From NCBI RefSeq assembly GCF_000313135.1, contig NW_004457415.1, positions 116,867-158,699 on the forward strand: DNA of 41,833 bases, in the 5' to 3' direction. How positions within the stretch are numbered: position 1 is the first letter of the stretch; each line of letters begins with the position of its first letter. The translations under genes were made by a program, and so were the position numbers. The DNA comes from Acanthamoeba castellanii str. Neff (Eukaryota > Discosea > Longamoebia > Acanthamoebidae). Below are positions 30,382 to 40,255 of this stretch, one piece after another. A model generated the notes under the pieces. The model was not told the DNA's origin. It searched no databases and saw only the letters and a program-made list of their open reading frames with translations.

Positions 30382-32127
30382 GGAATGAATTCACTCACAA
30401 CGTTGTAAACGTATCACCCTGCGCTGCAATTTGCGACACCAGGTGAGCTACTGGGTGGCGACGTGCATCCTCACGCAGTCCAGCATCGAGAAGCAGGCGC
30501 TCATCATTAGCAAGTTCATTCGGCTGGCGCTGGACTTGTTCAAGCTTCACAACTACAACGGTGTTGCCGAAATCACATCAGCGCTCCACAATAGGTATGC
30601 CATTCACACAATCACTGCATGAAGTGGCGTTGGCTGATGCATTGCTGACGGTTCTTCTCTGCTTTTGCACAGCGCCGTACAGCGTTTGAGGCAGACGTGG
30701 CTATTGATGCCGGAGCGACACCTGAAGAAACTACAGAAACTGGAACAAATCATGCAGCCCCAGCAGAACTTCTGGACGTACAGGTTAGTGTCGCATGCAC
30801 GCGCACGCACACACGCACACACGCACACACCACCTTACGCTGCCGACACGCTCATCTCCTACATGGCCCATGTACAGAGAATGCTTCGATAAGGTGCAGG
30901 GACCAAAGATTCCGTACCTGGCTGTCTCGCTGCGCGATATCACATTCATCAATATTGGCAACAATAACTACAACGAAGACGGGTCGATCAACGTCGACCG
31001 GTTGGCCATGCTGCATCAGCAGGTGCAGAACATCCGAAGACTTCAGGTACAAAAAAGACACAACCTTACCCTTCTTCCTTCTACATGCGTGCTCTACAAC
31101 CCCCTCTCCCCAGAGCATGACCTAAACACTCGCGTTGTCGTGTTCGCAATGGCAGGAAACTGCGCAACAGACGGAGGTCAAGGAGCTCGACAGACTCACC
31201 GACCCAGAGCTCATCGAATACTGTCACAGTCCTCCGTTCATTGGTTCGCGTGCCACTCTCAAGCTCGGCCAACCTGTCGTGTGTCGTTAACGAACTCATC
31301 ATAATGGACGTCGCCGCACACGACACGACACGACACGACACGCACACGCACACGACACAGATAATGACGAAGTGTTGCACGAGCTGGCGGCGCGCTTCAT
31401 GTCGAGGACCAAGGACGTCAACAGCAACGTGGACTCGATACTCAACAACTCCAACATTCTCAGCCTCTTCCACATCTCTGACTCGTCCGACTCGTCGCTG
31501 TCGCTCACCGTGTCGGTGAGGGACCGGGGCCGCGGCGAGGGCGACGACTCGTGGTCGGTGCTCACGTCGGAGACCGAGACCGAGACCGAGAGCATACTGG
31601 AGGAGGACCAGGACGACGTCTTTGACGACGAACAAGACGACGCCGACGCCGCTGCGAAGAAGGCGGTGACGACGAAGAAGAATTCGAAGAGCAAGAACAA
31701 GGAGCGCTCGAAGCACAACAACAAGGGCGAGGCGGATAATGAGGTGGACGACGATGATGACGATGATGAGGTGGACGGCGATGACAGCACCGCCGAGAAG
31801 GTGAAGAAGGTGAAAAAGAAGAAGAAGAAGACGCGCATGCGCGTGGCGGGCGACGAGGGCGGCGACGAGAGCGCGAGCAGCAGCCAGGACCTCCTGCTCG
31901 ACCACAAGGCCAAGCTCGCGAAGAAGAAGAAAAAGAAGCGGCTCAGCGCCTCGCCCTCCAGCTCGTCCGCGCTGGTGGCCACCCTCCGCTCCCGATCCAG
32001 CAGCCGCGCGATGAAGTCCGACTTGACACCGCTGGCCCAGTCCCAGCCGCCGCCGCAGCCGCAACAGCAGCCCAAGGAGGAGAGCTCGTCTGACGCCGGG
32101 GCCGAAGCCAAGGAGACGGCCAACTGA
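29381..32127 (+). CDS. Ras guanine-nucleotide exchange factor (CDC25 domain)
   Basis: Start MAAKGKTTKREAFELLADRA at 29381. The N-terminal exons form a helical RasGEF_N-like region (LRNHPTRVLTERWIKQ, SAALASFMRLWARHFFGDLR). The CDC25 domain starts around MITAREFLDQAWQREDKILL and has the family signature SPNLTRIIERFNQVSYWVAT. Then KQALIISKFIRLALDLFKLH NYNG, SAVQRLRQTW, GPKIPYLAVSLRDITFINIG and ELIEYCHSPPFI. The last exon encodes an acidic and Lys-rich tail (DDDDDDDEVDGDD, VKKVKKKKKKTRMR) with Ser/Pro/Gln, stop at 32125-32127. Function: GDP release from Ras-type GTPases, as in the large RasGEF sets of amoebae; target unknown. Introns include a pure CAA repeat (30337-30381) and ACACG repeats. Confidence 0.9.
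30337..30381 (+). repeat. (CAA)n in a RasGEF intron
   Basis: About fifteen CAA units lie in the intron that splits the signature RIIERFNQ|VSYWVAT. A similar tract is at 40192-40254. Confidence 0.95.
31317..31359 (+). repeat. (CACGA)n in the last RasGEF intron
   Basis: Tandem ACACG pentamers end in CACGACACAG, directly before the exon encoding the acidic tail. Confidence 0.9.
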
Positions 32128-32300
32128 GCGTTGCGTGCCGGTCTGGCGGGAGGGCAGCCATTTGGACTATTCAAATATATTGATACTATATTTCATATTC
32201 TACCAGCGTGGTGTCGATGTTGATGGCCTGTTCGTGTTGTCCTGCCTTTCCGGAGTTCGCGTTTCAATTTATTTATTATTATTATTTTATTGACGCAGAG

Positions 32301-34287
32301 ATGGACGCGACGACAGTCACGACGGTGGTTGTGGCCGCTGCCGTGGCTTTGGTGGTGGCTGCCCTGCTCGGCCGACGGCGGTCAAAGCCCGGCGCAGCCA
32401 TCCCTTTGCCTCGCTCGCGCCCCTCCAAAGTCGAGGTTCGTTTACCCCCCCCCCGTCCAGCATAATTAATAATAATATAATTCACCACTAATTATGTCCC
32501 TCTTTTTTTGCCACCACCACAGACGCAGAAGACAGGCCAAGCCTACCTGGTCATCGGCGGCCACGGGTTCCTAGGTACGCGGTGGTGGAGTGTTGAAGTG
32601 CATTTGGGCCTCTTTTAAAAGAGAGACCGACATACAATGGTACAACTGTGCGCGTTGTGGGCAGGTTCGCACATTGTGGAGGCTTTGCTGGCGCGAGGTG
32701 AGGAAGACGTACATATCTTTGATGCGGTGGATTCACACCTGTTCAAGGACGAGCCCAACGTACTGCTCCTCACACACACACCACACACACCACACACACC
32801 GCACGCACGCACGCACACACACACTTTCTGGGCGAGCTGACGGGCAATTCTTGTAGTCTCTGAGGCTGACCACCACTCCTTGTGGCCTGCACAACATTGT
32901 CTATCAGGTGTCGTTCATCCGAGGTGACATCCTCAACGAAGCTCATCTGTACAATGCGTGTTGCGACCGAGACGTCGTCTTCCACACCGCAGCGATGCTC
33001 AACTACTGGTCGAGATTGCAACACGATTTTGAGCTCGTGAACAAGGTCAACTACGTCGGCACCAAGAACATCATCGAGGCGTGCCACAAGACCGGAGTTA
33101 AAAAGCTGCTCTTCCCCTCTTCCGCCTCCATCTTCGTGACTTCCGGTACGCGCCCTGCCTATGTGGTTTTAGCTCCGATTATATCACTCCTATTACTGTT
33201 ACCAATACCACCTGCCCCCTTAAAGACACTTTGAGAAAGCCCATCCGTGGGCTGGGCGAGGACAAGGCAGTCTACCCCAAGGACCCGCTGTGCCACTACA
33301 CCCACACCAAGATGATCGCCGAGAAGGCCGTGCTGGCGGCCAACGACGGCCCCAATGGGCTTCTCACCGGCGTCATCCGTCCCAACGCCATCTACGGCCC
33401 TCGCGACGTACTCTCCCTCGTGTCGTTGGTCGTGTCGTTGGTCTTGTCTTGTCGTGTCGTTGGTCGTGTCACTGCAATCTCACCCGACCCGACCATAGTT
33501 CTTCTCCAAGCTGATAGGAACGGGCTATCCGGGCGTGGGCACGCTGAACAACAAGCAGGACTACGCCTATGTACGTAGGCAATCTTCTTCCTTCTCTCCT
33601 TGCCAGTGTCACGTTGTTCTTTCTGACCGATCGTGCCATGGATCTCTTGCTAACTCCTGTGAATTACCCCAGGTGGAGAATGTCGTCCATGGCTTCCTCA
33701 AGCTCGAAGAGAAGCTCGCTCCTGGCTCGCCCGCTGCTGGCCAGGTACCATTGCGCTTGCCGTCCTCGCGTTTACATTTGCATTCACGCCTTCTTTTGGT
33801 CGTGCCACACAGGCCTATTTTATCTCCGATGACGCGCCGGTGGAGTACTTCAAGTTCGCTAGTCAGTTCGGACGCAAGTTTGGGCACACCTTCCGTATCA
33901 TCCCTCACTACGTCGCCACCGTCCTCGCCCACATCGTTGAGTTCCTGGCTCGCCTTACCGAGTACGTCAACATTCTTCGTCATCGTTCGCTGTCATGGTC
34001 ATCACATTCTTGTCTGCATCAGGCTGACCCTCTCTCTCTCTTCTCTCTGGGTTTTTTTGATGGTGTGATGATGGTGATGAAGTGGACGACTGCCGCTGGG
34101 TCAGCTGACGGTGTTGACGCCCCCGACGCTGGTGGTGTCACGCGCCGAATACTACTTCTCGGTGGAGAAGGCCAAGCGCGACCTCGGCTGGCGTCCCCTG
34201 TTCACCCCCGACGAGGGCATCGACCTCTCTGTGCGCTACTACACCGCTGCCGCCGCCCCTTCGCCCTCCGACAAGAAGAACGACTGA
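32301..34287 (+). CDS. 3-beta-hydroxysteroid dehydrogenase / sterol-4-alpha-carboxylate dehydrogenase (NSDHL/ERG26-like)
   Basis: Start [20 protein letters not shown] at 32301: an N-terminal hydrophobic helix, probably an ER anchor, then RRRSK. The Rossmann motif GGHGFLG sits in [20 protein letters not shown]. Later exons give [62 protein letters not shown] (Ser region), [15 protein letters not shown] (catalytic Tyr-x3-Lys) and [13 protein letters not shown]. Then [31 protein letters not shown] and a C-terminus [22 protein letters not shown]. The stop TGA is at 34285-34287. This family oxidises the 3-beta-hydroxyl with NAD and acts in C4-demethylation of sterols; a sterol role is inferred from family. 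It precedes the next gene by only 84 AT-rich bases. Confidence 0.88.
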
Positions 34288-34371
34288 CCAGGTCGAATTT
34301 TTTAATTATTCATTTTATTATTAATTATTTATATATATTTTTCTCACTGAAAACAAAGAAATAATAGAATA

Positions 34372-37135
34372 ATGGAAAGGATGAAGACGCGGCTCACCAC
34401 GAACCAGACGGCTCTGCTGGTGGTCGTACTCCTTTCCGTGGGCTCCCTCCTCTACTTCGCCTGGCTCTCGGCACCGAGGTCGAACGATGAGCGACTCGAT
34501 CGGCTGGCCGGCGCCCTGGCCGAGTCAATCTCGGCGCAAGAGCGAACCGAGAGGATACTGCTTCGATTGGCCGAGGCTGTGGGGGGCGAATTCGCCAATC
34601 TCACGCGAGCCACAATCGAATCGGGCCACAAGGAGAAAGAGGCGGCCACCTATCCACTCAACGCCTACAAGCGGTGGCTGAACCAGCTCGGCGCCACGCC
34701 TACCGAACGCGCATGCGAAGAGCGCACGGGCCTCACCCTGGTAAGCTCCTCCGATTGCTCAGAATTGATTTTTGAATTTATAAATACTTTTTATTTATTC
34801 TTGTTTGTAGATTAATTTGCACCACCGCGCAATCTCTTCCGCGATATATCATAAATACATAATAAATAAATAAATAAATAAATCTCTGTGTCATCTCAAT
34901 CATATGCCATTCTAAGATTTGATGATAACCGTGTTGTCAGGTGCAAAGGTTTCGGGAGGCGAAGCAGGAGTGGTGCAAGAACACGGGCGGGCAAGGGCGT
35001 GTGGAGTGCTACAAGCTGCAGGGCTGGGGCAGTCGCAGCAGCCAGCCCGACACCATCTGCGAGGGCTTCAACCTGGTGCGTGTTCCCGCACGCACGCACG
35101 CACCAGTTGACCACACCACACACCACACACACCACACACACCACACACCAGTTGACCATACACTTACACGCTCTCCCTTGCGCACACTACACATGTGGAT
35201 GGATGATTTCAGGTGGTGGACTTTGACAAGATTCCTTGGAACCCACCCCGCGAGTTCGACTCCTCAGGACAAAACAGACACCCCCATTTTGGCCCAGGTT
35301 CCTTTCACGCCATGTTGTGTGCGCGTTGTGTGCGTGTGCGTGTGCGGTCATGTGCGCGTGTTGCAGGCGCGTGCGGCGGTGCGCGTGCGCAGAGAAGTCG
35401 CTGATCAGCAGTGGGTCGGTAGGTTCATTCTCCGCGCAGTGTCAGGTCGATCGATCGATCGTGAAGGACGTGAACAACATGCTGGGCACGGAGAACAAAT
35501 TCAGCCGCGCCTTGTGGAATAACTTTGCGGAGATCCCCGCCGACCAGTCCACCGAATGCGGCGTCGTCTACGAGGTGCGTCTCACCACTCGCACCAGTCG
35601 GGAGCCCTTTGGGGGGGAAACGATCGCGCTAAGCACGCCGCTCACAATGTGGTGTGATGTGATGTGGTGTGAACAGAACCCGGTGGTGGTTATCATGCGC
35701 TACGAAGCATGGAATATGTACCACCAGCTCGGCGAGTGGATCAACGCCTTCACGACCCTCGAGGTACGCACACTCTCCTCCGGCGATTCCAGCGCATCTT
35801 TTGACGGTTGGTGTGTGTGGTGTGTGCGTGTGTGTGCGTGGTGTGTGTGTGTGTGTGTGTGTGTGATGCTGTGCGGTTCTGTATGTGCAGGTGGTCGACA
35901 AGTTGGACAAGAACACACAGGTGCTGCTCTTGGACATGCATGAGAAGACCGAACCCTTCACCGACATGCTCAAGGTCTTCTCTCCCGACCACCCGCTCGT
36001 GCTGGGAAAGGAGGTACGTCAGCACCCCCACCCCACCCCCCAAAACCATTGAGACGACAATTGCAGTTGTTTTGCCGTTTTTCTGACCCACTGCCCTGTC
36101 TCTTGCCCAGCTTGTTGGCAAAGGCAAGGTGTGCTTCAAAGATGCGATCATGCCGTGGGAAGGTAACCCCACTTTACCCAGTGATAACGGTGATTGCCAG
36201 AGACCGTTTGACAATGCTCGTTGCCTGGTGTTTGGTTGCGTTGCTTGCTCTGCGTGCGCGCGTGCGTGCAGGTTATGGCACGTTCATTCACAACAATGTG
36301 TGGCGGGCCTCGCATGGCGAGCCCTGCCTCGACAGCGATATCCTCGAGGCCTTTTCCCATTTTGTCCTCAACAAACTTGGGTGCGCTCCACACACGACAC
36401 GACACGACACGACACGACACACCGCCAAACCGCGCACGCAATCTCATCGTCTTTTGCGTGGCTCTACGCAGCATGCTGAAGCACAACATACCCAATGAGC
36501 CGCGGATAACCCTGATCTTGCGAAAGGACTACATGGGCCGAAAACTCGATCGCAAGATCAGCAACGAGGACCAGGTCGTCAAGGCCCTCGAGGAAGTCAG
36601 CCGAGGGCGAGCCTCGTTCTCGAGCGTACAGTTGGAGACTATGACCTTCAAGGAGCAGGTCGAGCTCATGTACTCCAAGACCAACATCCTCATCGGCGTG
36701 CACGGCGCCGGTCTCTCCCACACCGTCTTCCTTCCTCCAGAGGTACTACTCCCCTCCTTTGTGGATCGCTCTTGGATGCGTGCGTGTGCGTGTGCGTGTG
36801 CGTGTAGGTGAATTTTTTGACGGGCGTGGTGATGAAACTTGGATCCAGGCTATTCTGATCGAGCTGCTACCGGACAGCGTCAAGAGCTTCACCTACTTCC
36901 GCAACCTGGCCAAGCAGTCCAACCACATCTACATCCCCGTCCACGTCTCCCGTACTACTCTCTGCCTCTCCCGTCCCATCACTCTGATCGTAACGACCTT
37001 CACCACCTCCACTAACGCTTTCTTCTCTTCTTTGGTGCAGATGCGATCAGCGTGGACATTGATCAGATGAAGAAGGTGGTGGACGTGGCGATCTCGATCG
37101 CTTCGTCCTTCAACACACAAATGGGCAAGAGCTAG
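34372..37135 (+). CDS. Type II membrane glycosyltransferase of the GT61/DUF563 family (EOGT-like)
   Basis: Start MERMKTRLTTNQTALLVVV at 34372; the segment ALLVVVLLSVGSLLYFAWL is a signal anchor, followed by a stem (DERLDRLAGALAESISAQER). The lumenal part has many Cys (EWCKNTGGQGRVECYKLQGW, TICEGFNLVVD). The GT61 core shows PVVVIMRYEAWNMYHQLGEW, VQVLLLDMHEK-type strand (TQVLLLDM), GKVCFKDAIMPWEGYGTF, RITLILRKDYMGRK, VQLETMTFKEQVELMYSKTN and the hallmark ILIGVHGAGLSHTVFLPPE|AILIELLP. The stop TAG is at 37133-37135. Family members add GlcNAc or xylose to proteins or glycans in ER/Golgi. Introns hold CACGA (36391-36420), GT, and TAAA (34861-34883) repeats. Confidence 0.88.
34861..34883 (+). repeat. 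(TAAA)n in the first intron of the GT61-like gene
   Basis: Five to six AATA/TAAA units, within an AT-rich intron between EERTGLTL and VQRFREAKQEW. Confidence 0.85.
36391..36420 (+). repeat. (CACGA)n in an intron of the GT61-like gene
   Basis: Tandem CACGA pentamers between exons FVLNKLG and MLKHNIPNEPRIT. The same pentamer occurs at 31317-31359. Confidence 0.9.
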
Positions 37136-37250
37136 TTGTTCCTTGCCTCTTGTTGTTGTTGTTCTTCTTCTTCTACCTCGACCGCCTTTATACATAAACG
37201 CCTGCTCCTGCTACTCTGCTACTCTGCTTCCAGGCCTCTCTTCATCTTCT

Positions 37251-37751
37251 TCAGAGAGCCTTGGCACCGGCACCGGGCGGCTGGCCGGGCTGTCGCTCCT
37301 CGCAGGCCACGATCTTGACGAGGTCCACAGTCACGACGTCTGTGTCGGAGCGGAAGGTGGTGTCTTCGAGGAGGAAGGTCCACACGTTGTCGACCAGCCG
37401 ATAGGTATGCAGATGGCCCTTGAACGTGAAGCGAGTGCGTACTCGCGTGGCAAGCGCTTCGCTCATCGACTGCAAGTCGGGCACACATCAGCGACAGTGC
37501 CCCGTGCAAACAAAAAGAATTCCTCCCCCCCCGAGCAGCGATTTGAAAAAAATGCTCGCAGCCTGCGGCGATGCAAGTGCGGCAGAAGGGGGCAGTACCT
37601 TGTCGAACTGTTCGAGGACTTTTTGGGCGAGATCGGCCCCGATGTGGTTCCTTTCCTGCAGATCATCAAGCGCATCCTGCAGGCAGATGCCTAGCGTCGA
37701 TTTTCGGTAGAGACTGTACACCGACACCGCGTTCTTCTTCTCTACTTCCAT
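37251..37751 (-). CDS. TOA2: Transcription initiation factor IIA small (gamma) subunit
   Basis: Start MEVEKKNAVSVYSLYRKSTL at 37751. Exon 1 ends GADLAQKVLEQFDK before donor GTACTG; exon 2 starts SMSEALATRVRTRFTFKGHL, HTYRLVDNVWTFLLEDTTF, VDLVKIVACEE and ends GAGAKAL with TGA at 37253-37251. This is the TFIIA-gamma pattern of an N-terminal helical part (YR-TLG-L-D-LD) and a C-terminal beta-barrel (TYR--DNVWTF). Length (about 115-120 residues after splicing) fits. It pairs with the large TFIIA subunit and stabilises TBP on TATA DNA. It converges on the GT61-like gene with about 115 bases between stops. Confidence 0.93.
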
Positions 37752-38084
37752 GACTACGAGCCTCTTCTAACTTATCGTCGGCAAGGATCCAATGCGTCCT
37801 TCCGGTTCTTCTTGATTAATCATCAACTCCACGGCCCTATTTATACTTTCTTTGTTGAGGAAATCATTTTTCCTTTCGAATTTCTGCAACATTTATGGTT
37901 GCTTGGTGGTGCTGTTTGCTGCGACCAACTCAACTCGAGAGGTTGGCATTTCTATCGATTAGGGAGACGGGATCGAAGGAAAAGGTGGCTTGAGGTTGTG
38001 TGGAGGTGGTAGGTTGGGGAGCTTGCTATTTTGGAGTGAGAGGGGTATCAAAGATTAGATTGGCTCGAACGAGAAGGGGCAGCG
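37752..38084. promoter_or_regulatory. Divergent intergenic region (TFIIA-gamma / BAR gene)
   Basis: About 330 bases must hold two promoters. A CCCTATTTATACTTTC stretch at about 37835 is a possible TATA-like element, but its orientation and use are unknown. No other motif is clear. Confidence 0.4.
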
Positions 38085-40191
38085 ATGAGCAGCATCAAGA
38101 AGAGGAGCGGCTCGAGCCGCAGCAAGAAAATGGGATGGAGGATAGGCTCGACCGGGCAGAACGTCAACCACAACGTGCCAATCACCCCAAAGGCCAAAAC
38201 CAAGAAGCACTCGACTGATGTCGTGAAGCTACACATGGTGGTATGTTACCCTTACCCTGTGCCCTCCTCATGAGATCTCCCTATGGCCAAGATTATTTTC
38301 TTTTCTTTTGCTTTTCATCTCGTTCAGTGCTACTGCGCATGACTAATCTCCCATCTCCCATCTCACTTTGAGTAGAAGCTGAAGGATACACGCAACTTCA
38401 TACAAGAGGTCCAGACCAAGATCGACAAGTTCACTCGCAGCAACTCCAGTGCGTGTTCCGTCCTTCGCCCTTGCCCGTGTGCTGTGCCCTCTTTCCCTCA
38501 CTTCTCCGCCGTCGGCCTCTGCCGTGCTCACCTCCACTTCATCGCTGGCCACGTGGTGCTATGAATGAACAGAGACGATGTACCACGCGCGTTCCCTGGC
38601 CGAAGTGTTCGAGAAGGGAACCACCTTGGTCGCCGAGAACGAGGCCGAGCTCGGTACGTCGCGCTGATCCTTCTCTCAGCCGCTCTCGCGCTCGACCGCC
38701 ACACACTCGATTCCAACATACTTCATCACCTCTCTCCAGCGAGTTGTCTGACCTCGGCCAGCAAGCTGCTCCAACGCATCGGCGACATGCACGCCGAATT
38801 CGTATGCCTCACACCACCCACACCCGCTCGCTGTCTCTCTGATGCATAATGACCATGGTTGCTGATGACCGCCGTTGGTGGGCAACACTGCAGTGCGAAG
38901 AGTTGACGAAACTGGTCACCAGCACCACCATGCGGGAGGAGTACGAAGAGGCCAAGGTTTGAGAGCCGCCCTCCCCCTCCTCGTCAACGATAGCCCGCTT
39001 CACATTCTTTCGACTTACACACGCGCCGTCGATGTGTGGCTGCTACATCAGAGGGAGAAAAAGAAGTACGACAAATCTCGAGCCAACTACGACGCAGCGG
39101 TGCTCAAGGTGCGGTCGATCAACGCCAAGAAGGGTCAGGTGAATCTTGAGAAGCTCGCTGAGGCCGAAGACGAGCGCGACCGCCTGAAGGAGGTACCAAG
39201 CAGGCCTTCATTCTCCTCATCTTCATTGGTCAGTGAGACGATGCGTATGCATTAACTCTGCAATTATTAAATCATTTGGGGATGCAGGTGTTGATGCTGG
39301 AGCAGGTGCAAACGGGCATCCGGCTACAGCACACCCTGGTGAAGGGCCTCATGAACACGGCCGAGCTCGTGTGGGCGTTCGCCCAGACCATGGACTCGCA
39401 CTACCAGAACTGCGCCAACCAACTGGTCTCCTCCGTGCCCGACATCCAGGCGTCCAAACATCGCCTCCAGACTCAGGTGCCCACCGCCACCGCCCCCGTA
39501 GCCGCCCCGCCGCCCCACGGTACCCACTTCACCCCTTCCCCTGTCGCTCCAGCGCTTTCTTTATTATTTATCTATTTATTTGCGTTTGTTGTGCATTATT
39601 CTTATTCTATTTCTTACTTGGCACCAGCGCCAGCGGTGACGGTGAGCGATACGTTCGACCACCTCCCGGAGTACTCGGGTTCGATGTCGGCCGACGCCAT
39701 ACCGGAGGTCTCGGTGACGTCCGTCGACAAGCCGGCGGGCCAGGAGCCCTCCTCGCCCAACCTCCCGCACCGGAAGGTCCGCGCCCCACCAATCTCACTG
39801 GCCCATTGGCCGCACTCATCAGTGGCGCTGACCTTCACCGACCGCACTCATGGCGTGTGCGTGTGCCGCGTGTGTCGTGTCGTGCCGTGGTGCTGTTAAC
39901 GTAACAGACGAAGGACTACTACAAGTTCTATCGGCGCTCCGTGGAGATCAAGCCTGGGTTGCTGGCCGCATCGGCTCCGATCACCCGCGCTGGCTCGGGC
40001 TCGTTTTCCACCACCCTGTCGCCGGTCCAGCCCGCCGCTGCGCCGCCCGTGGCCAAGTCCTCCCCGCCCTCGCCCTCGCCCTCGCCCTCGCCCTCTCACG
40101 CGCCCTCGCCCACCTCTCCCGTCCTGCCCCGAAACCAGCATGAACGCCTCAACAAGATGACACGCCAGGTAACACCACTCTCACCCTCTCT

Positions 40192-40255
<64 letters not shown>

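Noticed and set aside
31081..32064. Long minus-strand open frame (327 residues) opposite the RasGEF tail
   Set aside because: It is the antisense of an acidic/Ser-rich coding exon; low-complexity Leu/Val/Arg content and no domain.
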